The notes beneath the pieces were generated by a model. That model worked only from the letters and a program-made list of their open reading frames with translations, was not told where the DNA came from and ran no database searches. This document shows positions 26,262-35,700 of a DNA stretch of 64,000 nt, in pieces; the stretch's first letter is position 1, and the number at the start of each line of letters is the position of its first letter. The translations under genes were made by a program, and so were the position numbers. This DNA comes from Oscillospiraceae bacterium (GTDB lineage: Bacteria > Bacillota > Clostridia > Oscillospirales > Oscillospiraceae), in NCBI GenBank assembly GCA_902801295.1, contig CADCHN010000004.1:1-64000 (forward strand). Direction: 5' to 3'.

Positions 26262-27539
26262 TTATGCGGCCAGGAGCTTTCGCAGGGCGGCGAGCTTCAT
26301 GCTGGCGCAGTAGATTTCCATGGCCTTCTCCAGCTGCTCGATGGGGGGCAGGGAGGGCGCCACGCGCATGTTGCTGTCCTTCGGATCCTTGCCGTAGGGG
26401 AAGGTTGCGCCGGCGCCGGTGAGCGTCAGGCCGGCCTCCTTGCACAGCTGCCAGGTGGCCTTAGCGATGCCGGGCATCGTGTTCACGCTGACAAAGTAGC
26501 CGCCGTTCGGGCGCTGCCACTCGGCGATGCCGAGCGGGGCGATCTCCTTGTCCAGCGCGTCGAGGACGCAGCGAAACTTGGGACCGAGGATAGCCGCGTG
26601 CTTCTTCATCAGCGCCAGCAGGCCGTCCTTGTCCTTGAAATAGCGGATATGACGCAGCTGGTTGACCTTGTCGTAGGAGATGATCTGGGCGTTGAGCAGG
26701 GTCTTCATGTATTCCATGTTGTGCGTGCTGCAGGCAAAGACGGACACGCCTGCGCCGGGGAAGGTGATCTTGGAGGTGGAGGCAAACTCAAACACCATGT
26801 CCTCGTTGCCGTACTTGGCGCACTCGCTCAGAATGTCGGGGAAGGGGACGTAGTCGCCGAAGAACTCGTGGATGCAGTAGGCGTTGTCCCACATCAGCAG
26901 GAAATCCTTGGCGGCGGGCTTCATCGAGGCGATGCGGCGGATGGTTTCGGCGCTGTAAATGATGCCGTCGGGGTTGGAGTACTTGGGCACGCACCACATA
27001 CCCTTGACCTCGGGATCGCGGATCAGCTCCTCGACCACATCCATGTCCGGGCCGGTCGGGGTCATCGGCACGGTAATCATCTGCATGCCGAAGCTCTCCG
27101 ATACCTTGAAGTGACGGTCATAGCCGGGGGCGGGGCAGAGCCATTTCACCACGTCGAGCTTGGCCCAGGCTTTGTCGCTGTTGACGCGGCCGTGGGTGTA
27201 GCACTTGGCGATGGTGTCATACATCAGCTGCAGCGAGGCGCTGCCGCCGATAAAGATGTTCTCCGGCTGTACGCCGAGCACGTCGGCGAAGAGCTTGCGG
27301 CAGGAGGGGAGACCCTCAAGGTTGCCGTAGTTGCGTGCGTCGATGCCGTCGCACATGAAGTCACTGTCAGCCTTGAGCACCTCGGTGATGTCGCTGACCA
27401 TGTCGAGCTGTTCCTTGCCCGGCTTGCCGCGGGCCATATTGAGGGTGAGGTGCTGATCCTTCAGCTCCTGATAGCGCTTCTCCACAAGCTCCAGCTCAGC
27501 CTGGAGCTCAGCCTTGGTCATTTCCGCGTATTTCTTCAT
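26262..27539 (-). CDS. PLP-dependent aminotransferase (class I/II, aspartate-aminotransferase-like)
   Basis: A cytoplasmic fold-type I enzyme of 425 residues that transfers an amino group between an amino acid and a 2-oxo acid. Lys257 in FASTSKITFPGAG should bind PLP, and PKYSNPDGIIYS and LLMWDNAYCIHEF match the co-factor-binding stretches. The N-terminal ARGKPGKEQLD and IDARNYGNLEG resemble the PF12897-type alternative aspartate aminotransferases of Clostridia. The ATG at 27539 is chosen because AAAGGA lies seven bases upstream and MKKYAEMTKAELQAEL is a natural start; longer readings run into the promoter region. Confidence 0.9.
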   Translation of the reverse strand: MKKYAEMTKAELQAELELVEKRYQELKDQHLTLNMARGKPGKEQLDMVSDITEVLKADSDFMCDGIDARNYGNLEGLPSCRKLFADVLGVQPENIFIGGSASLQLMYDTIAKCYTHGRVNSDKAWAKLDVVKWLCPAPGYDRHFKVSESFGMQMITVPMTPTGPDMDVVEELIRDPEVKGMWCVPKYSNPDGIIYSAETIRRIASMKPAAKDFLLMWDNAYCIHEFFGDYVPFPDILSECAKYGNEDMVFEFASTSKITFPGAGVSVFACSTHNMEYMKTLLNAQIISYDKVNQLRHIRYFKDKDGLLALMKKHAAILGPKFRCVLDALDKEIAPLGIAEWQRPNGGYFVSVNTMPGIAKATWQLCKEAGLTLTGAGATFPYGKDPKDSNMRVAPSLPPIEQLEKAMEIYCASMKLAALRKLLAA

Positions 27540-27786
27540 TGTCCGTTCCTTTCGTTTTCCGCGGCGGTCAGTCGCTGCTGCGCCGCTGTAGTAGTCGCAG
27601 GGGTCGAGACAGAAATGCTTTTTCCTTTTGAAGGAAGGGATAAACGCCCGTCCGACAATCATCATAACATAATTGGAAATATTCAGCAATACATGGAAAT
27701 AAAAACTTTTTTCCGCACAAAAATGCTCTTTTCGCGGGCAGAAGCCTGTGATACAATCAAAGCATCGAAAAAGGCGGTGATTATCT

Positions 27787-28545
27787 GTGACTTTAACGCT
27801 TCCGATGGTTCTGATCGTGGTCGTCGGCGTGCTTCTTGCCTCGTTTGTGGACGGCATCGCGGGCGGCGGCGGGATCATCTCCGTGCCTGCCTATCTGCTG
27901 GCAGGCCTTCCGGCGCATCTGGCGCTCGGCACGAACAAGCTCTCCTCCTGCATCGGCACGGCGGTGTCCACCGGACGCTTTGCCCGCGGAGGGTATATTG
28001 ACTGGAAGCTGGGCATCCCCTCGGTGCTGCTGGCGCTGCTTGGCGCGCATTTCGGCACCCGGCTGCAGCTGGCGCTGGATGAGCGCGTGCTGCAATGGAT
28101 GCTGCTGATCGTGCTGCCAGTGGTGGCCTTCGTCGTGCTGCGCGAAAAGCGGCTGCCGGAGGAGCGGGGAGAGATCGCGCCGCGGAAACAGACGGCTATC
28201 GTGCTGGCCGCCTCACTGATCGTCGGCGCTTACGACGGTTTTTACGGCCCGGGCACCGGCACCTTCCTGATCCTGATCTTCTGCCAGCTCGGCAAGCTCG
28301 ATCTGCGCACGGCCTCGGGCAACGTCAAGCTCGTCAATCTTGCGAGTAACATCGGCGCGCTCGCGACCTCGCTGATGAACGGCAAGGTTTTTCTCACGCT
28401 GGGTCTGATCGGCGCCGTGGCCTCGGTTACGGGACACTATCTCGGCTCCGGCCTCGCCATCCGGGACGGCTCGAAGATCGTCCGCCCGATCATTCTGCTG
28501 GTGCTCCTGCTGCTGGCCGTCAAGGTAATCAGCGAACTGTTGTGA
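27787..28545 (+). CDS. TSUP-family (TauE/SafE) membrane permease
   Basis: A 252-residue membrane protein of about eight helices in two repeated halves, family PF01925, often linked to export of sulfite, sulfoacetate or other organic anions. The N-terminal FVDGIAGGGGIISVPAYL and GLPAHLALGTNKLSS, and the second-half VGAYDGFYGPGTGTF and ASGNVKLVNLASNIGAL, are the family repeats. The GTG at 27787 is preceded by AAGGCGGTGA; an ATG at 27805 is an alternative. TACAAT at 27752 with a preceding TG may be its -10. No neighbour reveals the substrate. Confidence 0.92.
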   Translation: MTLTLPMVLIVVVGVLLASFVDGIAGGGGIISVPAYLLAGLPAHLALGTNKLSSCIGTAVSTGRFARGGYIDWKLGIPSVLLALLGAHFGTRLQLALDERVLQWMLLIVLPVVAFVVLREKRLPEERGEIAPRKQTAIVLAASLIVGAYDGFYGPGTGTFLILIFCQLGKLDLRTASGNVKLVNLASNIGALATSLMNGKVFLTLGLIGAVASVTGHYLGSGLAIRDGSKIVRPIILLVLLLLAVKVISELL

Positions 28546-28602
28546 AATCCGGCGCTGACACAAGTTCAAAATTTTTTCGTTCGAGTCCCGACGAAAGATA
28601 TC

Positions 28603-28643
28603 AAAAACAAATCAGCCCACCTCACGGTGAGCTGATTGTTTTT
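28603..28643. terminator. Bidirectional terminator between the TSUP gene and the tRNAs
   Basis: A stem of seven pairs (28610-28616 with 28631-28637) with additional inner CACC/GGTG pairing, A-rich on the left and T-rich on the right, so it can end both the permease gene and the leftward tRNA transcript. Confidence 0.75.
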
Positions 28644-28717
28644 GGTGACCCGTACGGGACTCGAACCCATGTTACCGCCGTGAAAGGGCGGTGTCTTAAC
28701 CACTTGACCAACGGGCC
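28643..28717 (-). tRNA. tRNA-Glu (anticodon TTC)
   Basis: The minus strand folds as a full cloverleaf: acceptor GGCCCGT pairs with ACGGGTC (one G-U), anticodon stem CCGCC/GGCGG with loop CTTTCAC giving anticodon TTC, and T-loop TTCGAGT. Discriminator A and CCA are encoded. It lies 30 bases downstream of tRNA-Met in the same direction. Confidence 0.97.
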
Positions 28718-28747
28718 AGATATGGCGCGATCTAATGATCGCGCCTC

Positions 28748-28824
28748 TGGTAGCGGCACCTGGATTCGAACCGGGGACACTTCGGGTATGAACCGAATGC
28801 TCTGGCCAACTGAGCTATGCCGCC
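28748..28824 (-). tRNA. tRNA-Met (anticodon CAT)
   Basis: Acceptor GGCGGCA pairs with TGCCGCT (terminal G-U), D-stem GCTC/GAGC, anticodon stem TTCGG/CCGAA around TTCATAC giving CAT, T-loop TTCGAAT, and encoded ACCA. Paired position 1, and the absence of the C1-A72 mismatch of initiators, indicates elongator Met. The T-stem CCCGG/CCAGG has a C-A mismatch in its middle pair. Confidence 0.94.
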
Positions 28825-28911
28825 ATGTGCTGCCGAAACAGCATAGGAATTATATCAGCCACAGGCCCAGTTGTCAACAGTTATTTTTGCTTTTTTCGGG
28901 GGCTTTTCGGA

Positions 28912-29652
28912 TTATCCAACCAGATAGTCCTGAGGGTCTACTTCGTTTCCGTTTACCTGGATCGAAAAGTGCAGGTGGGAGGGCTGGCCGATTTCGCACA
29001 GAGCGGTGTGGCCAACGGTGCCGATCGCCTGACCGGCCTCCACATGCTGACCTTCCGTCACCTCGGGGGAGTCCTCAAGGTTTGCGTAGATCGTTTTGCT
29101 GCCGTCGGCGTGACCGATGGTGACGACCGTGCCGAACATGTCGTCCCGGCGGACGCTTTCCACCGTTCCGGCGCAGGAAGCCTGCACCACGGCGCCGAGC
29201 TCGGCCAGAATATCAATGCCCTCGTGGCTGCGCCAGTCCTGCATCGTTACGTCGTAAACCAGGCGGTCACCGCTGTGGCCGCGGTCCAGCTCGCCGCTGA
29301 GCGGCCAAACATAGACGGGAGCGGCAACTTCGACGGGAGTGCTGTCGATGTTGTCGACGGGTGCGGTCACGTCGGCCGGCCCCTCGTCGGAGACAGCGGG
29401 CGCCTCCGACTCGATGTCGGGATCGAACACAGCCGGATTCTCCGGGCGGGCCGGAATAATCACGGTTTCCACACGGCGGCTTTCCTGATTGCTGACACTG
29501 GTCTGCAGGGCGTCGTTGCTCATAGTCTCATTCCCGGCCGCCATCATCCAGGCGGAAACGCCGATCACCGCGGCGCACAGGAAAAGGACTATGTAGAAGC
29601 CCTTTCCGGAAAGAAAACTCTCCAGCCCTTTGCCGGAGCTGTTGCTGTTCAT
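28912..29652 (-). CDS. spoIIQ: SpoIIQ-like M23 (LytM) peptidase of the sporulation channel
   Basis: A 246-residue bitopic protein: one N-terminal helix (about 19-40), a linker, then an M23 domain. YDVTMQDWRSHEGIDI has the SpoIIQ-type lead-in with HxxxD intact, and PSHLHFSI supplies the HxH, so the zinc site looks complete, unlike B. subtilis SpoIIQ. In spore formers SpoIIQ is made in the forespore, pairs with SpoIIIAH across the septum and supports engulfment. GGAGG lies nine bases before the ATG. A sigma-F-type promoter upstream supports the name. A general M23 endopeptidase is the alternative. Confidence 0.85.
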   Translation of the reverse strand: MNSNSSGKGLESFLSGKGFYIVLFLCAAVIGVSAWMMAAGNETMSNDALQTSVSNQESRRVETVIIPARPENPAVFDPDIESEAPAVSDEGPADVTAPVDNIDSTPVEVAAPVYVWPLSGELDRGHSGDRLVYDVTMQDWRSHEGIDILAELGAVVQASCAGTVESVRRDDMFGTVVTIGHADGSKTIYANLEDSPEVTEGQHVEAGQAIGTVGHTALCEIGQPSHLHFSIQVNGNEVDPQDYLVG

Positions 29653-29660
29653 AAAAAATA

Positions 29661-29712
29661 CCTCCGTTTACGAGAATTGGATTGCAATGCTATTCTTTCC
29701 TGTAAACGGAGG
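29661..29712. repeat. 11-bp inverted repeat spanning the spoIIQ promoter and SD
   Basis: CCTCCGTTTAC at 29661-29671 and GTAAACGGAGG at 29702-29712 are exact reverse complements 30 bases apart. One arm contains the spoIIQ SD; the other lies between the -35 and -10 of the sigma-F promoter. Confidence 0.8.
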
Positions 29713-29720
29713 CTTTATAC
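29691..29720 (-). promoter_or_regulatory. Sigma-F-type promoter of spoIIQ
   Basis: On the minus strand GTATA (29716-29720), a 15-bp spacer and GGAAAGAATA (29691-29700) fit the forespore sigma-F consensus GYATA-N15-GGNNANAHTR at every fixed position. Transcription would begin around 29684, about 30 bases before the ATG. Confidence 0.75.
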
Positions 29721-29739
29721 ATTTTTTTGTTTGAGGCCG

Positions 29740-30546
29740 TTATCCTCGCTGCTTTTTCAGCCGCATGCTCAGATAGGCCAGAGCAGCAAGCGAAGACAGG
29801 GCGGAGAGGCTCCAGGCAAGCAGATTCGAATCATCGCCTGTAGGAGGCCTGTTAGGATCATAGATGTTTTTAAATTCCGTAACACCTTGATTCAGTCCGC
29901 TGACCGCGGCAGACAGTTTGCCGTTTCCGTCATCGGTGCGCCGTCGGTCACAGCTTCCAGTCGGAAGCTGAAGGAATCGTCCTGACTCCAGCTTCTGCCG
30001 CTGAACTCTTTGGTCACTTCCACAGCCGCGGAGGCTGGATCCGGCGCGTCCAGCGGGGTGTTCTCCACATGGACAGCGACAATGTCCTGATGCTGCACGG
30101 TAACAGTTCCGTCCTCGTCAACGACTTCAACGGAAGAGGGGATTGTCACATAGAAGGGATCTGCCGGAGCCTTTACTTTGTTACTGGCTTGCTCGACCAC
30201 AAGATATGTGCCTTTTTCCAGTGCAAGGAAGGCATAACCGGTGGAATCAGTGGTGAGAGCGCCGGCCAGGTGATCTTCCGTTGCGCACTTGCTGCTTTCT
30301 TCTTCAGTAGGTTTTCCGCTGAGTGAGGTGCCTTCCTCATGATCAACGCGATCGACGTCAAAGGTGATACCGGAGATGGGAATCTTGGTTTCTTCCGTTG
30401 TCTTGAAGATGCGCAGACCCATGTCGATATCCTTCTCAAAAACGAAAGAGGTTTCGGCGTGGATTCTGGTCTCGCCTTCTCCGATGCCGACCAGGGCCTG
30501 AGACTTAATCTTGGCGCCTCCCGCCTTGCCTCGCGGTGAGAACTAT
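29740..30546 (-). pseudogene. Decayed pilin-like (Cna-B/isopeptide-domain) surface protein
   Basis: Two frames must be joined. The upstream frame, open from about 30546 with no plausible start, reads SFVFEKDIDMGLRIFKTTEE, ISGITFDVDRVDHE, YAFLALEKGTYLVVEQAS and FSFRLEAVTDGAPM, typical of SpaA/Spy0128-like pilin domains, then hits a stop at 29892. A second frame continues GNGKLSAAVSGLNQGVTEF, then RPPTGDDSN, a hydrophobic helix and RLKKQRG: a sortase-type C-terminal anchor. The 5' end, signal peptide and most of the last domain are missing, so this is a remnant cut at both the start and the junction. It occupies most of the gap between spoIIQ and the first DUF218 gene. Confidence 0.8.
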
Positions 30547-30606
30547 GATATAAAAATATTAACAAAAACAGAAATGTGGGGAATAAAGAACAGGAGAAGA
30601 TCACCA

Positions 30607-31560
30607 TTGAAAAAACGACCTGTTTTCATTGCGCTGACATGCGCCGCCCTGCTGTTGGCGCTGTCTGCTCTCGTGCTCATGCCGCAGGGGGAAAAAAGCC
30701 TGACGCTGCAGGATGATACCGAAAACTTCGGTCAACTGCTCACTCACCTCGTGCAGGCCTATGAGAGCCCGTCTGATCGGGATGCGCAGCTCATTAACGC
30801 GGATCTGGCGGCGATCCGGGCTGTGAACAACAAGGATTATGCCCTGGCGAAATCAATCGCCGACCACTGGCGCAGTGTCTTTCTGGATCCAGACTATCCG
30901 CTCTACATCTACCAGGGGGATGGCACTGCGCCGGAGCTGGCCGAAGCCGGTATTCCCAACAGCCGCAGCCATGCCATTGTCGTGCTCGGCTATGAACTGA
31001 TGAACGGCGAGATGCAGCCGGAGCTGATGGGGCGCTGCGACGCGGCTGCCGCGGCGGCGAGGGCTTTCCCGGAGACGATTCTGGTCTGCTCAGGAGGCGC
31101 TACGGGAGAGAACAATCCGAAGGGGAACACCGAGGCCGGCCTGATGAAAGACTATCTGACCGGGCATTGCGGGATCGACGAGGCACGGATTTACATCGAT
31201 GAAAAGGCGATGACCACGGCGGAAAATGCTGTGAATACCTTCCAAATCCTGCAGGAGAACGAGGTTCACACGATGACCATCGTGACTTCTGCCTATCATA
31301 TGCGCTGGGGGCAGGCGGTCTATCATGTGCTGGCGGAGCTGTACCGTGAGCAGCGGGGCTACAGTATTGAAAGTATCGCCAACTTCTGCCTTGACATAGA
31401 GCCGTCTGTGGAAGTCTATCAGGCCGGAGACCGCTTCGCCGCCTATCAGATCGCCGGTATTCTGGGGCTTCCGAACGAGGTGATCCGATCTCTTCCGTCG
31501 CCGACAGAAAAAGTGCGGGAAGAAACGATAGGCAAGCAGCCGGCGGGAACTGCGGCATGA
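30607..31560 (+). CDS. Membrane-anchored DUF218 (YdcF/SanA-like) protein
   Basis: 317 residues: one N-terminal helix (about 5-25), a variable region, then a DUF218 domain with HAIVVLGYELMNGEMQPEL, ILVCSGGATGEN, ENAVNTFQIL and TIVTSAYHMRWGQAVYH. The family is linked to envelope functions (ElyC, SanA) but biochemistry is poorly known. TTG 30607 is favoured because AGGAG lies ten bases upstream and the helix follows; ATG 30574 has no clear SD. It is followed by a second DUF218 gene. I cannot assign a specific function. Confidence 0.8.
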   Translation: MKKRPVFIALTCAALLLALSALVLMPQGEKSLTLQDDTENFGQLLTHLVQAYESPSDRDAQLINADLAAIRAVNNKDYALAKSIADHWRSVFLDPDYPLYIYQGDGTAPELAEAGIPNSRSHAIVVLGYELMNGEMQPELMGRCDAAAAAARAFPETILVCSGGATGENNPKGNTEAGLMKDYLTGHCGIDEARIYIDEKAMTTAENAVNTFQILQENEVHTMTIVTSAYHMRWGQAVYHVLAELYREQRGYSIESIANFCLDIEPSVEVYQAGDRFAAYQIAGILGLPNEVIRSLPSPTEKVREETIGKQPAGTAA

Positions 31561-31595
31561 TATAAACACCTATAAGGATTGAGAGAAAAACTGAC

Positions 31596-32384
31596 ATGAC
31601 AGGGAGAATAACAAGAAGAGTCCTCGGCGATCTTCTGCTCGCTGCGTTTACGCTGCTGACTGCGGACGTTGTGATCGTCATGCTGCACAGGATCCGCGTG
31701 GTCGTGCTGAAGGCGGATTACCGGAATATCTTTCACCATGAACTCATCCTCTGCGGCGTACTGCTGTTGCTTGCGCTGGATGTCCGGCTCGATCTCTTCG
31801 CAAAGCTCAAAAGCGGGGTAGGGAAAGCCATCGGCTGGGGATTGCGCGTCGGAGTGATTCTTCTCTCCGCCGTAATTCTGTTTTTCTGCGGCAGAGTGGT
31901 GATCGGCGGACTGATCAGCACGGCGGAGCCTGCCAATTACGCGATTGTGCTCGGCATGGCGCTGCAGGACGGGAAGCCCACGAAGGATCTGATCTCGCGG
32001 CTCGATACCGCGCAGCAATACCTCGAAGCTGCGCCGGAGGCGGTTTTGATTCTGACCGGGGGCAACCCTGACGCATCCGGCCGCACCGAGGCGGAGGTCA
32101 TGCGTCAGCTCCTGGCGAAGCGCGGCGTTGCGGCCGATCAGATGCTGCTGGAGGATCAGGCGGAGACGACGAAGGAAAACTTCAAGAATACGGCGCGAAT
32201 GCTTCCTTCGAATGATCCTGTTGTACTGATCAGCAGCGATTATCACATGGACAGGGCGGTCGGCACGGCGAAAAGCGCGGGATTTACGCGGGTGCTTCGC
32301 CTTCCGGCGCCGTCCGACTTCTTCGCTTACGGCGCCAATATGATGTGGGAAGTCATTCTGGATCTCCATGAATGGATAAAATAA
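31596..32384 (+). CDS. Multi-helix membrane DUF218 (YdcF-like) protein
   Basis: 262 residues with about three N-terminal helices (about 10-32, 48-66, 82-105) and a C-terminal DUF218 domain: YAIVLGMALQDGKPTKDL, AVLILTGGNPDASGR, ETTKENFKNTARML and VVLISSDYHMDRAVGTAKSAGF. The layout is like YdcF/ElyC proteins involved in envelope polymer metabolism. It starts 36 bases after the previous DUF218 gene, so they are probably one operon, yet the two differ in topology and are not a recent duplication. The SD is weak. Confidence 0.85.
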   Translation: MTGRITRRVLGDLLLAAFTLLTADVVIVMLHRIRVVVLKADYRNIFHHELILCGVLLLLALDVRLDLFAKLKSGVGKAIGWGLRVGVILLSAVILFFCGRVVIGGLISTAEPANYAIVLGMALQDGKPTKDLISRLDTAQQYLEAAPEAVLILTGGNPDASGRTEAEVMRQLLAKRGVAADQMLLEDQAETTKENFKNTARMLPSNDPVVLISSDYHMDRAVGTAKSAGFTRVLRLPAPSDFFAYGANMMWEVILDLHEWIK

Positions 32385-32571
32385 AAGCAAAAGAATCGGC
32401 TGTTGAGACGGTCGCGGTTGAAGCTTGCTGCTAGCAGGTTCTTTCTCGCCTCACAGATACACGGGTTACATAACAATGGACAATAGAAGCTGCGACGCAG
32501 AGCTTCCTAAAAAACTCCAAAAAAACAAGCAAAGAGAGCCATTTTTTGTCAAACAAATGGAATGGTTTTTA

Positions 32572-32600
32572 TTGACACAGCCTAAGATTTGTAATAAAAT
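32572..32600 (+). promoter_or_regulatory. Strong promoter of the surface-protein/peptide-modification operon
   Basis: Perfect TTGACA at 32572-32577, a 17-bp spacer and TAAAAT at 32595-32600. A leader of about 157 bases runs to the GTG at 32765. The preceding stretch (32385-32571) shows only short inverted repeats and no gene. Confidence 0.8.
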
Positions 32601-32764
32601 AACCATGATGTATTGGGTGTATTGCGCCTGTTGACGAGTTACCCAGATTTTCCCATCCATGCGGAATGTCAACGGAAATTTTCTCCATGGTTTTCACATT
32701 CTGCGAAGGATCGGGAACATCCCAATCTTTGTAAACTATTTTTCCTGAAAGGGAGGAATTCGAA

Positions 32765-35700
32765 GTGAAGCATACCCTGAAGAGAACCCTGTCCTTCCTG
32801 CTCGCACTGACGATGGTCCTGTCTCTCGGCCTGCCGGCCTATGCGCTGGACACTGCCGGCAACGAGGGATCCCTGACCGGCGAGCGGCTTCCTGCGGAAC
32901 GCCCCGACCTGGAGGTCGACGTTCCCTCTGTGCAGCCCGTTGAGGAACCCGTGATCGACGAGCCCGTTACTGAGCCCGTCGAGGAAACTGTAGAGGAGCC
33001 CGTCGAGGAACCCACTGAGGAACCCGTTGAGGAGCCCGTCGAGGAACCCGTCGAGGAACCCGTTGAGGAGCCCGTTGAGGAGCCCGTCGAGGAACCTGTC
33101 GAGGAACCTGTCGAGGAACCTGTCGAGGAGCCCGTCGAGGAACCCGCGGTCGAGCTCCAGCCGGTCAACGACGGCATCGTCAACCGGCCGGTCGATGGCG
33201 ACGAGATCATCTCCGTGGACGATTCCATCGGCCTGGAGAAGGGCGAGATCACCGAAAAGGAAGCGATCTACCCCGAGAACGAGTTTACTTATGAGGAAGT
33301 CGAGAGCGGCTTTGCCGTCGATGTTTACGCGCCCTTCGGCGCGCTGCCCGAGGGCACGGAGATGCGCGTGAGCCGTCTGGCCGATCTGGCCGCGGTGCAG
33401 AGCGCGGTGGACGCAGCAGAGAACATGACCGGCGACGTGCAGCTGGCGGCCGATATCAGCTTCTGGTATGAAGGCGAGGAAATCGAGCCCACCGAGGGCA
33501 CGAAGCTCCTGGTTCGTATGAGCGCGCCCGAAATTGAGGGCATTGCGGCGCCCGTCGTCATCCACATCCCCGACGGTGAGAACGCCGTGCCCGAGATCGT
33601 GGATCAGGTGAACAACTCCGAGGACCTCATTATGCTGAACACCGTCTCCTTCGAGGCGGAGAAGTTCTCCGTGTACGCTGTCATCGATGGCGGCACCGAT
33701 GATGAAGCCCGCGTTGCTGTCAACTTCTATAATAACCACCTCGAAGGCGACAAACTCATTGCCACTTACTATGTCAAGAACGGCGACCTTCTCCTCGGCA
33801 ATGGCGAGCGCGATAATACCAAGTCCTATATCGAGGACATCGTGACCGACCCCGGCATTGGCGAGACGCTGGCGAAGGGCTTCCTGTTCCTCGGCTGGAC
33901 CATTGACGATCCGAACGCGAACACGGCTGTGGAAGGCAAGGACTATGACACCGCTCACTACGGCGCCAACTACACCATCAAGACCCACGCCTATGACATT
34001 GACGAGGTCCGTGATTATCTCTCCAAGCTGAATATCACCGAAGGCATGGCTCCTGTCAACGTCTACGCGATGGTCGTCAAGATCTTCGTGGTTACCTATC
34101 TTGACAATGGCGGGATCTCGCTTGGCTCGGAAGACGTGCTGCTGGGCCTGAATGAAAGCTCTGCCCCTTATACCATCACCATGGGCTACACGCCGCTGAG
34201 CCAGGACGAGAACTTCGAGGGCTGGAACGTGGCGGAAGGCACCGTGGCCAACGCGACGGTTGAGAATGAAGAGGGCGAAACCGTACCTGCAACCGCCCCA
34301 TATGCAGTCGGCACCACGATGACGATCTCCGGTGACGTGACCTTCTCCGTCAACGCGCCGAGGGGCCACTGGCTGGTCTTTGAGGAAGTGCAGAAGGGTG
34401 CCACCTATAACGCCCCTGTCTTCGTCCACGAGGGCCAGGTGGCCAATGATTATCGCCCCGACAAGTCTCTGCCGGCGAATATGAAGTGCACCGGCTATAC
34501 CTTCGTGGATTGGTATGAAGCCCAGACGGATGAAAACGGCGTTCCTCTGAAGGATGAGAACAACAATGTCATTCTGAAGACCACCCCCTTCGACTGGAAC
34601 ACGGTCATCGATAAGCGTACGGTGCTGTACGCCAAATGGAATGTGGCGGCCACGGCGACCTACACGGTCATCGTCTGGAAGCAGTCCGTCGTTGATGACA
34701 AAAATGCGGCCGACGCCGATAAGACCTACGACTTCGGGCTCTCCGTTCAGCTGAGCGACGCACCGGATACCAAGGTGGTAGATCTGATAGCCACTGATCT
34801 TGCGCCCTACCTGGGCAAGGACGGCGACAGCATTGGTGACGTTAGTCTGTTCGGCTTCAAGCAGAATACGACGCAGGTCGCCAAAGCAAACAGCGGCAAC
34901 AAGACCATCAAAGTAGACAATGAGGTTACCGGCATTGTGGCCAGCAGCGAAAAAATCGCGGCCAACGGTACTACGGTCATCAACATCTACTACGACCGCG
35001 AGCTGGTGACCTATGATTTCCAGGTTGAAGGATATTATTATAATTACACAACGTATTATTATGGCAGCTATGGACTCGTAGACGGTGTGTATGTTTATCT
35101 AGGTTCATCTGGTAGTTCTCGGTATTATTTAACCTATGAAGATGGTACACCTGTCCCTGCGGATACTACCGTTTATTATAGAAGTAACTATAGCTATAGT
35201 TGGAGCTCTAGTACACAACCTCCATATTATTCTAATTATATCTATGAAGATGTTAACGACAACAGATTAGTGTGGAAGCAGTATACTGGGGATCGGTATA
35301 GCCGTAGCCAAAGTTATGGGTGGCATAACATACAAACTATGACCGGTTTGTATGGCCAGAAACTTTCTAAATATAACTACACATGGCCGACAGATTATAG
35401 GTGGTATATTGGTCCGAACACGACCAGCTTTATAAGTATCGTGGAGATGTTCACCCGGAGTCAAAACGAGAATCCGTCATCTCCATTCAATATGATCTGG
35501 TACGGCAAAAGTACCGAATCAGGTGCCACGATTTATCATTACCTGCAAAATACTGATGAATCCTGGCCTGATTCTGCAACGCATACTGTACCAACGGGAA
35601 TTGGTAGCGGAATGACTTTCCGCGACTTCGCCGGCTTCAAACCGAAAGAGTTCCGGGTAAAATTGCCGAGCGGAGTTACGCAGTATAGGATCGTAACTGC

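Noticed and set aside
28571..28600. tRNA-like T-arm fragment (TTCGAGTCCCG) as an attachment-site remnant
   Set aside because: Only about a dozen bases match a generic T-arm, no integrase or island borders are seen, and the stretch forms its own weak stem.
29661..29712. RNA hairpin hiding the SD of spoIIQ (riboregulator)
   Set aside because: One arm lies between the -35 and -10 of the sigma-F promoter, upstream of the expected start, so it would not be in that transcript. It could still act on a longer transcript.
32385..32571. Small RNA or short gene upstream of the giant surface gene
   Set aside because: Only short weak inverted repeats are visible and the open frames cross the promoter; nothing supports a defined RNA.
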